Assembly (NCBI GenBank): GCA_030142905.1
Contig: JASJOG010000511.1
Span: forward strand, 1 to 64,000
Source of the DNA: Heliopora coerulea
Lineage: Eukaryota > Cnidaria > Anthozoa > Scleralcyonacea > Helioporidae
Reading direction: 5' to 3'
Length of the DNA: 64,000 nt
Of the stretch, positions 42,001-54,685 are shown piece by piece; position 1 is the stretch's first letter, and each line of letters starts with the position of its first letter. The position numbers and the translations under genes were made by a program. The notes below the pieces were generated by a model. It had not been told where the DNA came from. It saw only the letters and a list, made by a program, of their open reading frames with translations, and made no database searches.

Positions 42001-44040
42001 TGATTAGTTAATATCGAAACTGCAAAAAGCTTTCTCTGATTTTCAATTGACCATTCCAGCCACATAGACTGCGTTCAATACTACATCTGTGTTTACACTC
42101 TCTTTTCTTTTGCAATTTAAATCAGTTAATAAAAGCTTTGCAATTAAGACTACAAACCTGTGCGTAGACACCGTAACCTTTGCCATGAAGGAGAAAATCT
42201 CGCATTCCTTGCCTGAAATTCAGAGTTATTCCGTATTTCTATATAAAACAAAAACCATGCATTGTTCATCTCTTTACCGAGCAAAGCTTCGGAAGCTGGG
42301 TTACATGGATGAACGAAATTTTAAAACTACCGAACTATTGTCGCATAAAATTGTTCATTCTGATGAATCTGATTAACTGAGTGGAGCCCTGAGGATGTAT
42401 TGCTACCATAGTTAGCCAATCGAAAGCAGGAATTGTGCCATTAAGACGACAATACACTCCCCAGGAGGAACACTTGTAGACGATAATCTAAATGAAACCC
42501 GGTTGTGATTTTAGCCTGGCGTACTGGATAGAGATTTCGACCAGAACTGGTATCGTTCACGAATTCAGCCCTTAACAGTTTGGAAATAATGCTCACAGAT
42601 TGAAAAGGATGCACAATCAAAACCTCAGTTAAAAATGACAACTCAGTACCACACAAAGCCAACTTAATATATCGTATAAAATCAGGCGGCCAGTAGATAA
42701 TTCATCTTAATCCAGTTAAGAGATTCTGCAAAAGAATACACAGATTATTTCACGAAATAACTGTAGTGAAAGAATACTTACATGTCCATGGAGCGTGCGT
42801 TTGCTAATCGTCGAATCTTCCTGTGGAGAACTAAACATCCTTTCGAGATCAGTGGAGGTCGATTGAGGAAGATTCTTGCTTGAAGTAATGTAAGGCGCAG
42901 CAGAGAGCACAAGGAATAAACCAAACCACGATACTCCAACGAATGCCATTCTGATGTCGATCTTCTATTCTTCTTGTTGAAATGCGATGGTAGCCAGATG
43001 AGCAACCTTCTTATATAGGATATAATTTCATGACACACCCACAATTCATTGTTTCAACATTGGAGTTAAATCCTTTATTGTACTCAATAGTATTCAAGAT
43101 TGTGAAAATCATTCAAAAGAGCGTAATAACCATTTACCAAACGGATTTCTTTTAAAAGCTCAATGATAACCACTTGTCACCCTATAGACCAGTCGCATTT
43201 ATTCCCCTGCTGGAGGAAAAATACTTTTAAGTAAAAGAATTTCAATAAATTATTCGACCAGTTGAACGTCGGAGCTTTGAAGTTGTCCTCCAGATGTGAT
43301 CAAACTGAATTTCTATTAACAAACTTCTCTTGTACGCCAAACTTTAAGAACAATCTAATTTAACTATGAGTGAATGATCAGTTAGATAAGGTGGTCTATG
43401 AAATTTTCATAGCCGTTATTTCTCAGTTGCGATGTTAAATCCTTTATCGCATTGATGACCATTAATTAACTTTAACTTATTTGAAAAACGTAATGAACTC
43501 TTGCACACTCGTTCGAGGATTACATCACCAATTTGACTCAGACGGGGAGATTTGTGTGACTGGGACAATTACGAAAGACAAGGATAAGAAGTGGAAAATG
43601 GTGAGATCGACGAGAAAATGTTCTCTTTTGTCTCTATCAGTAAATGGCCTGACCAGCACTTTTAGGTCGCTTTCTGGAAACTCAAGACACAGAGAAGGAG
43701 AATTTTATCTGTGTGAAAATAGTTACTAGTTACATTTTGTATCTTAGATCTCTAAATATTGTGATACAGTTATTGACACTTGGTTAAATGTTTTGAATAG
43801 TATTTCACGCAAAATCGTTACTGGTGTTGTATAATAGGGGAGTCAAAGGCTTCCCACGTCCCCCTTAACCACGTCAACACTCTACGCCTGGTTTACACAG
43901 GCTATACAAGAGTAAGCGTAACTACATAAAAACGTGCAGTTAGCACTTCACAGTCAACTGAACTCTTTGTACTTCCGTAAGACAAAGGGACGTACCGTGC
44001 ATGAAATACCTATTTTCCTTGCATATGACGTTATGCTCAC
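39068..44040. repeat. Tandem unit 3, partial, with diverged right end
   Basis: Nearly identical to units 1 and 2 up to about 43320, then clearly more diverged (many substitutions and small indels) to about 44040, where the match ends. The sharp change in similarity suggests the last part is the older flank, not copied in the recent duplication. Confidence 0.85.
40239..42949 (-). CDS. Secreted C1q-domain protein, tandem copy 3 (3 exons)
   Basis: Exons 42782-42949, 42158-42238 and 40239-40640. It differs from copies 1 and 2 in the predicted protein only at residue 34 (Glu to Asp, codon in exon 1). Splice sites and promoter are the same. Its 5' flank beyond about 43320 is the diverged, probably original, flank, so its distal regulatory region may differ from the other two. 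Confidence 0.8.
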
Positions 44041-45110
44041 GGAACACCCAGGATGTTTGTCAGGGGTGTGCTAAAATGTCAAATGAGGGGTCCTGAAGAC
44101 TTGGTCCCTCTGGAACACTATATGTTTATGGTTATATCACTGGTGTAAACCATGCTTTAGAGTTTAGAGTTTCGTCAGTTCTTATGGAGCTTCACTCGAA
44201 AGGATGATATTTGCATGCGTTGGGTGATTGTAGTATATTATGGTACGTCACCTCATTGACGACTAATTGTCTATAAGCCATTTAAGGTGGATTTCCACTT
44301 GCAATACAACCAAGTAGAAAATTATTCAATTTTAACATGACATCGGTCGTGCAAGTGACATTTTGTACCAAGCAGAAATCTACCATTAATGCTGTTTTCC
44401 ACTTGACGATTTCCTTCGTGCGAAGCTACCTTTTCTTTAGTCTCATGAGCTTTCGGCTGGAACTAATGATATTCTATTCAATTTAAACAACGAAAAGTCG
44501 AATCGTGCGAAAAAATTTTCCTAGTGGAAAACGGGCTTTACTACACTTCATGTTATAGCTGCAATGTTGATGTTCCTTAACAAAAGAATATTGATTATAT
44601 TCTTATGCATATTACATGACCACGATTTTTGCTGGGCGGGTTCGGAGCTGATTAAATTAGTGCAATATGAAGTCAGATGGGCAAATCTTGAGATCGCTTC
44701 CTGTACAAATCCCTGTTTTAGTTTACATGAGATCAGCTGAAAAAGTGCACTCGGACTGGTATCGCTCATTTCTGGTGCTAGACCAAAAACAAATAGTTCA
44801 GACAAGTTTGAACTCGGACTGGTACGAAATTTTCTTCATGAAAACGCAAAATCTCTCCCAGAACAACCATTAATGTGACAAACAGGAAAAACATTACTTA
44901 ATGGGAATTAACGAAAAGTCGAAATACTGTCAAAAAAATTTGCAAGAACGTGGCTTTAGTTTCATTCCGGCCTCGTTTAAGCACTTAAATAATTTTTCAC
45001 TTTGAAAGTGGTCTGAATTCGTACCGATGTGACGTAACCACCACCTTGGGTTACTTGAGCCTTAGTATGCTTGGTAAAGACATGAACATAGAATACATCA
45101 TTTTCGTTTC
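44041..45110. other. Intergenic DNA with MITE family B
   Basis: No gene supported. About 44288-44540 has inverted ends of the TTTTCCAC type (GGATTTCCACTTG and CTAGTGGAAAACGG) and resembles the elements at 47551-47688 and 60381-60518. The part near 44238-44290 resembles DNA upstream of C1q copies C (54912) and D (62079), so an exon 1 might be expected, but I could not find one. Confidence 0.5.
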
Positions 45111-45116
45111 ATGTAG

Positions 45117-46158
45117 AAATCCGTAATAAATCTGAATTTTGGACAAGGAATGTGAGACTTTACCGCTGACGGCAAAGGTTATGGTGTCTACGCACAGTTT
45201 GTATTGATAATAGTAAAGAAATTTATTAGGCGCTTTAAATTTCAAAGAAAAATAGCAAGCGAAACATAAATGTCAAGCTTTTTTTAAACGCAACCAGGAA
45301 TTCATAACGGCACGGAGGTCAACTGGATATTAGGATCAGAATCTAAGAAGTCTATAAGGCAAAAACGTCAATTCTGATCATCTAATCTCTCATATCATGT
45401 TCATTCTATCAAAATCGGCTGCACAACGTCGAATTTTCCAATGTAGCTGTGTTGAAAAAATAAAGAGCCGAAAAAATTACCAGATCTCCAGCTTCCTATG
45501 TCTAATTTTTCCTGCCCAAATAAATTAAATCGAAAGGTCGACTATGAGCAGGTTGTCTAGGTTTTCAGGAAGCTGATCCGAACATGTAGAATGTTGGGAA
45601 TATCGAACTTTAAAAACAAAAGTATTATAAACTAGAAGAAATTTAATCAAAATCTCTTTCCTGTAAGCTTGTTCGGCAAATAATACAAGAAATCAGTTAC
45701 TTGTTTGAGTTAAAGCATATTTTTGTTTCTTACTTTGAATAATATTACTAATGATTTTTCAGAAACATTCTGCCTTCTAAGCAACCCTCACTAGCGGTGA
45801 TATTGGACCTAACAACGCCCTCGGTGCAATCAAATTCAGGGACGTTTCCTTCAACATTTTAGGTGCTTATAATCCTTGGACAGGAAAATTTACTTCACCA
45901 GTTGATGGACTTTACACTTTTAGTGTCTCGTACTTGCAGCGGAATGGATATCGTATCTTTGTTCGCCTAATGAAGGATAATACGGCATACAGTGATTTAC
46001 ATGTCAACCATAGAAATTACGATCAGTCGAGCAAAACTGTACTTGCAACGTTGAAAAAGGGTCAGACTTTCTGGGTTCGATTGGAGAGAAATAGCGTTTA
46101 TGCAGTATACGGTAGAGGCCCGTCTGCCACGTTTGGTGGATTTCTTATCTCTCGCTGA
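45117..46158 (+). pseudogene. C1q-domain gene, broken copy B
   Basis: Exon 2 relic (45117-45197) has an in-frame TGA and has lost its GT donor. Exon 3 (45763-46158) keeps a TTTTCAG acceptor but has TAA at codon 6 (45778-45780). After that the C1q domain is open to TGA 46156-46158, with PVDGLYTFSVSYLQRNG and ATFGGFLIS still recognisable. No exon 1 was found upstream. The fold itself is well kept, so loss was recent, or the intact segment from 45934 (MQRNGYRIFVRLMKD) is a chance remnant. Confidence 0.75.
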
Positions 46159-46364
46159 GGTTAAGGATTTGCGATGTAACATTTTAAACCATTAATCATA
46201 TTCAGACGTAGTTATAGAAACTGTCGCTGTCGTTCTAACAATTCCTTAATATACGGACGAAAGAAAGTGGTCAGCAAATTGACTCTGTTTTTTTGTGATA
46301 AACGTTAATTCTGACTGAAACTTTCAAACTTGATATAAGTGTCTTTTTTTCTTTTTTTTTTCTA

Positions 46365-48900
46365 ATGAATGAACACGGAAAAATTTATGGTCTCTAATCA
46401 GTTTTTTGAGATTGAAAAGACAATAACACATCTGAAATGATTGTACCACATATACCAACACTTAATTAGATACATTTATTACAGTTCCATCATCATGGTC
46501 TTGGACACCATGATACCTTGTGGAGACCATCAATTAACAGTCTGGCGATTTTCACCTTGATGTATCTAATTGCTGCAGGGCAGTCTACTAGCAAGATTTC
46601 TGCATTGAGCTCTAAAAACACGGGAACGATACCTGCAAACTGTATTTTAAAGCCATCATGGAGGCTTATATGTAGGTCATTTGTTTGTTTCAGTTTCTTG
46701 CATTTCATCGCCTTACTTTTGAGCACATGACTCCGTTTCGTATAAAACTTTGTGTAGTTGCTACTCCTCTTTCAGAAAACGACTCATTTCTCTGACGAAG
46801 AGGCTTTCCTCGAAACGTTGGAATTCTTTGCGATCAGTTATGGAAGTAATCGAACCTCATAAGTATTTACGACATGTAGGTCAATTTGCTGATCATCCCA
46901 ATCCTCCACGCGATAAAACACGCAACTTATAGCGAAAAACTTCACTCAAATGTCGGATTTATTTTCAGTTTTATTTTTTTATCCTTAGCAACTAGAGCAC
47001 AATGTCCATGGGACTGCATACTTGGGAGAATTAACTGTCAATGAAAAGTAAAGCTTCAATGCAACTTTTTTCCCTAGCGCGTTTTTAACCTGCATGGCTG
47101 CCCCCATGTCTGCTTCATCTACTCGTTAGATCTTTTGCAAAGAGGTATCGTTCCAGTCTTTTTAGAGTTCAATAGATTTCTGCTTATAACTCGCTCTGGC
47201 TCTCTCTCAGGATGACATTCCTGAGGCACAAAGACACCTTTAGGCGGGGATCCTCAAGCACTAATCATCGTTTTCTTCAAAGAAAAACTCGTTCATTGTT
47301 GAAGAGAAAAATACAAAGGAAAATCGTAACAGTTTCCTGCCTATGAATGTGATTAAAACCCGCTTACTTTTCTCCTCAAAATTTTTTGACTTAGAAAACA
47401 TAAATTTTCAATTTTCTTTGATAATTAGCGTTTAATCAAGAGGTTTGTTTGTTTTAAAGTCATTTAAAAAAACTTGCAGTTTATGCTTTCGTATTAGTAA
47501 GATGTCTGTTTTAACACTTTTATTTCTCGCTATAGATTGGGTAAAAGATATTTTCCACCAGGCAAAATATATCGCGTGAATCGACGTTTCTTTATGTAAA
47601 TTCAGTTGGTTTCTCATTAGTAACAGTCGAGAGGCTATGAGAGAAAAGTAAAAATCACTTCCCACGATAAAATTTTCCTGGTGGAAAACAGTTGAGTTGT
47701 TCAATTCATTCGCTTTATTGCCAGCGACTTTAACAGTGTGTCCAGTCACTTGTCGCTTGGTCGACGGTTGCCTTGTCACTGGGTTCTTGTTACCTTGCGA
47801 GGCGATGGTGTGTCTCTGCATTTTTTCTATTTGCATGCAAACATTGATTTCCCAAAGCAAATGGAAAGATAATTGCGCCGATAAGTATTGCAAAAATGAT
47901 TTCAAAAGGCATTCTGGTAGTTGTATTCAGCAGGTGCATAAGGGGAACTGGTCATTTGCATAAAAGATTTATTTGTTGACCCGTTCAAGCAGGATATTTT
48001 AGGCCTGGTTTTTACTAGTGACATAAGAATGAGTTATACAGTACGCTTTTAATGGTGAACTTAACTCTTTGTACTTAATCAATACAAAGGGATTTACAAA
48101 CCCTGAAGCATTTACTGCGCTTGCCTGTGGTCGTTATGCTTATGCTGATGAGGCAAGTGAAAACCAAACCTTAAATTTTTTTGCTTGTTCTCATTTCATC
48201 TCGTCTTTGTTCTATGATAGATTTTTCTGCTGCAATGACCGGTTCGGTTCCTTTACAACGTCAACTGAACGGCGGTACCCGAATACCTTGAGGGCCATTT
48301 ACAAGTGTGACTTTGCACGTTGAGATTATCATCCTGGTGTATGTAATGGACTCATGACAATCTATGCAGCAAGAGATCACTTATGATTCGCTGCAGTTTG
48401 TCGTCGATGCTCTCGTCAGTAAAACAGATACTCCAAGATGTCTAACGCCAGGCACAAAATTGCACATGTAAACAGCCCTTTTCGACGTTGTCTTTTTCAT
48501 TCAAATATTTAATACTCAATGGGAATGAAAAGACAGTTGCTTCAATTAGCTTAGCAAAAAAAGTTTCTAAAAGCTTTCTGGTACTTGTATTCAGCAGATA
48601 AACAAGGATAACCATGGACATTTGCTGTTGTACGAGAACGGTGTACATGAGAGGGTTAAAGGATAAAAAAAGTCTCAGTACCCAGCATATATGTAAAGGA
48701 ACTTTTAGGCCATGATGAGGTCCTTTCTTTAATTTAAGTCACGAGCAGTTCATTGAGCATTATATCGTGACTGGCTCAGTTTCTCTTGTTCTCGATAGGT
48801 TAATAACTTACTTATAAACCTCATAAAAATATTCATGAACGTTCTATCGAAATGTCGTCGTTGCTGTACGTTTGTCGGGCAAGTTAAATGTTTCTTTCAA
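46365..48900. repeat. Segmental duplication, partner 58318-61740
   Basis: Gene-free stretch matching 58318-61740 in order and orientation with many substitutions. Both have the GAAATGATTGTAC block, the GACAATGTCC block and the MITE A and B copies in the same places. The right partner has an extra ~870 bp inserted at about 59481-60360. It includes MITE B (47551-47688) and MITE A (48001-48172). Confidence 0.75.
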
Positions 48901-48949
48901 AATTTGCCCAACGATGATATAAATAGGTTATATACCTTGACTTGACCTC

Positions 48950-49012
48950 GGTGTTTAAGCGATATATGAACCGTCGGGCTTCGCCCTCAGGTTTATACAT
49001 CGCTTAAACACC
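48950..49012. repeat. 63-bp near-perfect palindrome
   Basis: GGTGTTTAAGCGAT (48950-48963) and its inverse ATCGCTTAAACACC (48999-49012), with inner pairing TGAACC/GGTTTA-type and a central GGGC-TTC-GCCC hairpin. Could be a foldback relic or a structured RNA. It is unlinked to any gene I can see. Confidence 0.75.
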
Positions 49013-49329
49013 TCTATGATGGTATATAATCTTTACTTCACAAATAAGTACTGCTGGGGAGAATCATTAACTGTCGACAAGCAGTTGGAAGGGCATAGCA
49101 GCCCACGAGTAGTTTATTGATTAATATTTCCGTAGTTTCGTAATAGCACAATAGTAGTCAGACATTTCAAATAAACGACAAATTTTTTAATAGTAAACAT
49201 GTTTCGGCATACTTATGCCATCTTCAGTACAGTGGAAGAGATCTGATTATAATTTATAATAGGATATATATTCATTACATGTCAAGTGATGAGGATATTA
49301 AATTACAATGTTGAGAACGCGGAAAATAT

Positions 49330-49808
49330 TTACAAGTTGAAAATGGTGTTAAGGTGGTATGTCTTTTTATTAAGGTCTGGTTTAAGTTTCTTAATGTAAA
49401 GTGCTTTTTTGAGTTTTAATGAAAAAGGAGAGTTAGCAGTGTCTAGGACACGAAAGCATGATGGTGTGAAGTTAGACTTGCATTGAGGTGAAGCGAGGAA
49501 ATGTTTAAAGATGTTTGAGTTTTTGCCCGAAGTGGTATGCTCCTTAATCCGTGTGGATAGATGGCGAGTAGTTTCGCCAATATAGCGAGAATTACATCCC
49601 GCACAAGAGAATTCATAGACCACACATGATTTAAGGAGAGATGGAATGGGATCTTTGAAGCTAAAGGAATTTTTTATTTTGAAAGAAGAGTAAACTATTT
49701 TGAGATCTAAGACAATACAAAAGAGTTTAACGAGGTTCCGTAGTTTCCGTTCAGTAATTTGAGAGTAAAAGCCGATGTAAGTTAGTTTAAAATAGTAGGT
49801 GTCGGGTT
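49330..49808 (-). mobile_element. Penelope-like element 2, 3' part (GIY-YIG)
   Basis: The minus-strand frame encodes SCAGCNSRYIGETTRHLSTR, a GIY-YIG nuclease core with RYIGET, then a typical PLE tail SLKLKKALYIKKLKPDLNKK. Just downstream (49201-49227, minus strand) lies CTGAAGATGGC...GCCGAAAC, a degenerate hammerhead-like end motif. The element is cut by the hAT insertion at 49809 and resumes at 53371. Confidence 0.8.
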
Positions 49809-52800
49809 CAGGCACGTAGCTACGGGGGTGCGAGGGGGTGCAACAGCCCCCCCAAAATTTGTCCTCGCCACCCCCAAGAAAATTCTGAAGTGGTTTCAAA
49901 TATAATTTAAATATGCCAAAATTTTTAAAACATCTAATGGAAAATATTTTTTCGCTGACCATTCTGACCTATTTTTGTAACATTATAACAAGTCAACTAC
50001 ATTTGGCAACATGAAGTAGTCGCTGAGTAGTCTAGGTAGAGACGGAAATCGCGGGCGTCAAAACTGAAATTTTATAACCACTAATCCGTTTTAGCTAACT
50101 TAGCTTTGAGACTTTAAGTCGTTTAAGAGCTTTTTCGAAAGGTAAGTCACGTTTTTTATCTCTTTTGTAACATTTATTTTATTTTCAGTTAACCAGGAAT
50201 GTTAGGCTGCCTTTTTATAGCAGAATTACTTGAGTTATTTATTTTCTGTTTGGATTGTTTGCAATGCAAATGTTGCATGACGTTGACGGTTAACGTTGTC
50301 AAACTCAAAGATAAAAACACTCAAAGGAAGTATAATTTATGTGCAAGAATTGTACTGAAAGAAAGTAAGGCCATTGGTATTTTTAGTAGGTTTGGTATCT
50401 CGCTCAGGTCTTCAATGCTCATTTATGAATAGCCAAGCGAAACAAGAGTTCAAAGTCTAAGTCAGCATGGTGTGCCGCGTGTCTCTAACTGTGTTAATCT
50501 GCCAGTCAGGATTCTGAAATGGAAAACCCTTTATCTCTTAATACTCTTATAGATTTTTGCTGCCTTTTGTTTCTCGTTTTAACTCGTGATTTAAACATGA
50601 GTAAAAGGTTACCACAAACTATGCCAACGATGTCGTCATATTTTGTAAAGCGAAATCGAACGGAGGATACAGAACCCACTTCTAGCGTGCATAGTGATGA
50701 GACACAGACTCCTTGTCTCGAGAGCTTAAAACTAAAAGATTCACAGTCATCTGTTTCGACTTCAGACTGTAGTAGCTCCAGAACCTTTGCTACCGAGGCA
50801 AACACGAACGAAGCGAGAACAGAAGCCTTATCTCTCGAGGGCTTATCCAAAAAGGGTGAGAAACCAAGTCAGCCTACCATTACGTTTCCAAAAAATTCGC
50901 AGGGTAGACATTTCAGTAGTCAATGGTATTCTCACTTCTCATGGTTGGAGTACAGCATAGACCAAGACGCCACGTTCTGCCAACCGTGTCGGCTTTTCGG
51001 TGGCCCAACAACTGAGCCTACTTTCTCAGCAACAGGACTTCGTGACTGGAGGAAACTTGGTGAGAAGTGCAGAAAACATCAAGGTTCCGCATGTCATGCA
51101 GCAGCTGCTGAATCTCTGAAACTGTGGATGGTGCATCAAAAAATAGGCACAGTTGATAAACAACTTAATCCTGATTTTTGCAATGAAAAGTTCATCAACG
51201 ATAACAAACAACATTTGATGACCATTCTTGATGTTATCATCTTTTGTGCTAAGCAAGAAATTCCTCTTCGAGCAGATGACGAATCAGACAAGTCACGAAA
51301 TAGAGGGAACTTTCTAGAACTATTAGAACTGATAGCTAAGTATGATGATAATGTAATGAGGAGGATGAAAGCCCTCCCTGATAATGCTAAAATGCTAAGT
51401 CCAGAGATTCAAAATGACCTGCTTCAGTCAATTACTTCTGTTCTTCTTGAGCATATTAAGCTTGAAGTAGAAAATGTCAGTTTTTATGCTGTTCTTGCTG
51501 ATGAAGTGCAAGATGCGTCCAAGAAGGAGTTGTTGGGGGCCTCTTTACGATATCTGCATGCAGGCAATATTGTTGAAAAGGCAATTGGGTTTATTGAGTT
51601 GAAGGGAATGGATGCAAATAGTATATCTTCAAAACTCTTAAAGCTACTTGAGCCCTTTAATCTTGATCCCCTTTAGTGTGTAGGTCAAGGTTATGACGGA
51701 GCTAATGTCATGTCGGGTAGAAATGGGGGAGTACAAGCCTTAATAAAGAAGGCTGGTTATGTTAATGCTACATACGTTCATTGTGCTTCGCACAGGCTCA
51801 ACTTAGTCTTATCTGCGACTGCTGGACGACACCCAATTATAAAATCATTTTTTGACACGTTAGATTTGACATATACCTTTAGGACTGGAACAAAACGCCA
51901 CGCAGCTTTCTTAGACATTCAGCGTGAACGTTATCCAAACGCTCAGGTTCTTGAGTTCACACATTCATGTAATACTCGTTGGTCATCTCATTCAATGGAA
52001 TTTGAAAGGTTTCTGCGTCGATTTGATTGCATTCTTAATACTTTAAGCTTATTAGAGGATGACCAAGATGCAGAGACGAGGCTTGCTGCCAAGTCCTTGC
52101 TCGGTGTTTTACAAACTAAGGAATTTGTAATCCTCTTAGTTTTCTTTGGTAGGCTGTATGACTACTCTGACTTTTGTTCCAAGGGTTTTCAAAAGTCCAC
52201 AACGACTGTTTCTTCTCTCCAGATACTGCTTAGTGACCTGAAAGAAAGGCTGCCCAATTTCGATTTTGACAAAATGGTAGAATATGCTATGGATTTGTGT
52301 GAGAAATATGAGGTAGGCACTTTCGATGTGAGAAGTGGTAGTAGACAACGACGTATTCCTGAAAGCTTAAAAGACACCTATGTAACTAGCACTGTTGGAC
52401 ACCAACATTCTTCAAACTTAGAAGAGCTTACAGCTGTTCTACGCCAAAATGTTGGCGAGATCTTAGGAGAACTAGATGACCGTTTTGGCACAGAACAATT
52501 GGGCATCATGAATGCTGCTTCCTGTTCTTTACCAAGCTCCCCCAACTTTCTTGATAAACAGGAGCTGAATAAGTTGTTGCAACTGTACTCTCTAGATATA
52601 AGCGATTGTGAAATAGAGGTTTTTCGTTCATTCGTTGCCAGACATGACACATCAAAGTTTGAAACTTTGATTGATGTCTTGGATATTGTTGACAAAGACA
52701 TTTTCCCTTCCATTTACAGTTTATATCAGCTACTTGTTACAATTCCTCAGACACCTTGCAAAGTTGAGCGGATGTTCTCCTCCGTGAAGAGAATTAAAAC

Positions 52801-53362
52801 GCGTCTGCGCTCTAAGATGACCACTGTACGTCTTAATAGTTTAGCACTGTTATCTACTTAAAGAGATATTACGGAATCTCTTAGCAAGAGCGACGTAATC
52901 AATTTTTTTAAAAGTATGAAGCACCGTCGTCTTCTTGTGTAATTTTGTACTATTGTATTAATATGACAAGTTGAGCATGCTGTTGTTGCAAAATACGTTG
53001 TGTTTGAATTCGAATGTCAAACGTTCTTTGTTGAGTTGTTGATTTTAGTTTAAATAGAGCAATTTATTTATACTGCTACTATAGTTTTGGTGAATGTATA
53101 CTAATAAAAAAATGGTGGTTTTGATCTTTTATGCAATATTTCTAGTTTTGTATATGCTTGCCTCTTGGAAAAAAAACAAATTATAAGTTCATCGGTTTAA
53201 ATAATCATGAAACAAAATCAAATTTAAGAAACATAAATGAAAAAATGAACTTGAGTGTCGAGTTATATTTGTATTAGTGTTAACATTTTCAGCTTACGTC
53301 GACAACTGCTCCCCCAAAAATAGTGCTGCCCCCCCAAATTTTACATCCTGGCTACGTGCCTG
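49809..53362 (+). mobile_element. hAT transposon (3,554 bp)
   Basis: Inverted ends CAGGCACGTAGC, with an 8-bp target duplication GTCGGGTT (49801-49808) and GTTGGGTT (53363-53370), 7 of 8 identical. G- and C-rich subterminal runs lie inside both ends. It encodes one transposase. The insertion splits a PLE. Confidence 0.9.
50597..52861 (+). pseudogene. hAT transposase (ZMYM1-like group), one nonsense codon
   Basis: One frame from MSKRLPQTMP (ATG 50597; the frame itself opens at 50519) to the stop at 52859-52861, interrupted only by TAG at 51674-51676. Order of domains: TTF-type zinc finger (RHFSSQWYSHFSWLEYSIDQ, DATFCQPCRLFG), a middle region ending in the RNase H-like catalytic start LADEVQDASKKE, the second catalytic block GQGYDGAN just after the nonsense codon, and the C-terminal dimerisation block (CKVERMFSSVKRIKTRLRSK, RLNSLALLS). 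About 754 codons, usual for the group. Only a single substitution appears to inactivate it, so the family may be recently active. Confidence 0.9.
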
Positions 53363-53370
53363 GTTGGGTT

Positions 53371-53510
53371 TCGTCGTAGTAGGTTGACAAGTATAGTTCG
53401 ATGGGTCCGAGTTATTGATATCGTTGTGTGATTTGATGACTTTGTCAATGAAGTGAAAAGGAAAATGTGGATGGATGGCGAGTGGTTTCGCCATTAAAGT
53501 TTCTTGAGAT
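53371..53510 (-). mobile_element. Penelope-like element 2, part right of the hAT insertion
   Basis: The minus strand reads FPFHFIDKVIKSHNDI and then TTKPN up to the hAT target duplication. It joins, after removal of the hAT, to PDTYYFKLTYIGFYSQITER on the left side. Beyond 53498 it passes into the duplicated intergenic block. Confidence 0.6.
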
Positions 53511-54685
53511 AAGTGCGTTTTGTTTTTCTAGAAGAAATTAATCTTAGAAATCAAGAGCATCCGAAATGTGTGTATTCCAGGTTAACTTTCGTTATAATCA
53601 TCTTTACGTTGGCAGGTTAAACCCTTTAAAGCCCAGATTTTTCTAAATTTAAAGTTAGGATTTCAAAACTTTGCTAAGAAATTAATGAGAGCGGGCTACC
53701 TCAGGAGTCTAATATCTAACATTGTGGACGAATTTGTCTTCCCAAAGACCAGAAACTGATTCCGGGCTATTTGTTCAACGAAGAAAAGAACATCTTTATT
53801 AACTATCCGTATTGTAAATCTAACGAGATATTGAGAGAGAACTTTATTGCTAAATTCAGCTCGTTTACAAACGATCGTTTTATCCTGATTATCTTACGGG
53901 GAAACTCATAAGGTCAGAAGCCTCTTCATTTTAAAGACAAAAATTCCCATAGGTCACATGTGGTTTATTCCGGGGAATACTCATGCGGAAAATCGTACAT
54001 TGTAGAAACTATGAGAAACTTTGAGATACGAGAAAAGGAGTATTAAAATCCCAATAACTCACAACCTGTTTGTCATTTAAAGAATTCCCCATATTCATGT
54101 GAAACATTTTGGCTATTGAAAATTCACTTTTTAAGACAGGAATCATGAAAGGACGTATCTTTAGCCATAAGAAATCCATTAAGAAAACAGAAGAACAAAA
54201 TAAACCTAAATAAAAAAATTGTCTTATGGCGAATGTTTTGCCTCAGGGAATTCCATTGGACATAAAAAGACTACGGATTGCGGTGCTTGTAATTATTAGC
54301 ACTGATGATGACTTGAGGTCGAAAGCGTTTTGTTATTTTCTTGTTTTTAATATTCAATAAATCTTTTAGGCCGCTTTAATACATTTCCAAAGCAAATATT
54401 ACAACAAATGATAAATTTTTCAGTGAGTTCAAAATCCTATTGAAATCTATTTTTGTACATAATATCTATGAATTATGTTTGGGTGGTAAAAGGTTAGACA
54501 CTAACTGAACGAAATCGAAGCGTTGCGCACAGTAAATTTATATATCAGCGACAAACGGGTATATTCTTTGCAGAGCTAGAAAGCCGAGAGAGATAATGAT
54601 TTGTTTGCGAAACTTAGTAAAATGACTATCTTTTTACATAACCGAGCCCCTTAATGGTTATTCAGCCCTGTTACGTCACAGAATT
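53498..54685. repeat. Diverged intergenic duplication (partner 1950-3085)
   Basis: Second copy of the block downstream of C1q copy A. No gene supported. A ZnF-like SGEYSCGKSYIVET stretch near 53970-54010 is too short and broken to call. Confidence 0.6.

Noticed and set aside
46770..46830. CTGACGAAGAGG...CCTCGAAAC as a possible hammerhead.
   Set aside because: The core has an extra A before stem II, and no stem III/stem I pairing could be drawn; the paralogue at about 58740 has lost the core.
47432..47905. 157-residue minus-strand ORF.
   Set aside because: It crosses a MITE B copy and is not open in the paralogous block at about 59.4-60.6 kb.
48140..48175. CTGATGAGGCAAGTGAAAAC as a hammerhead core.
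   Set aside because: No stem II can form between the two core parts; it is the end of MITE A.
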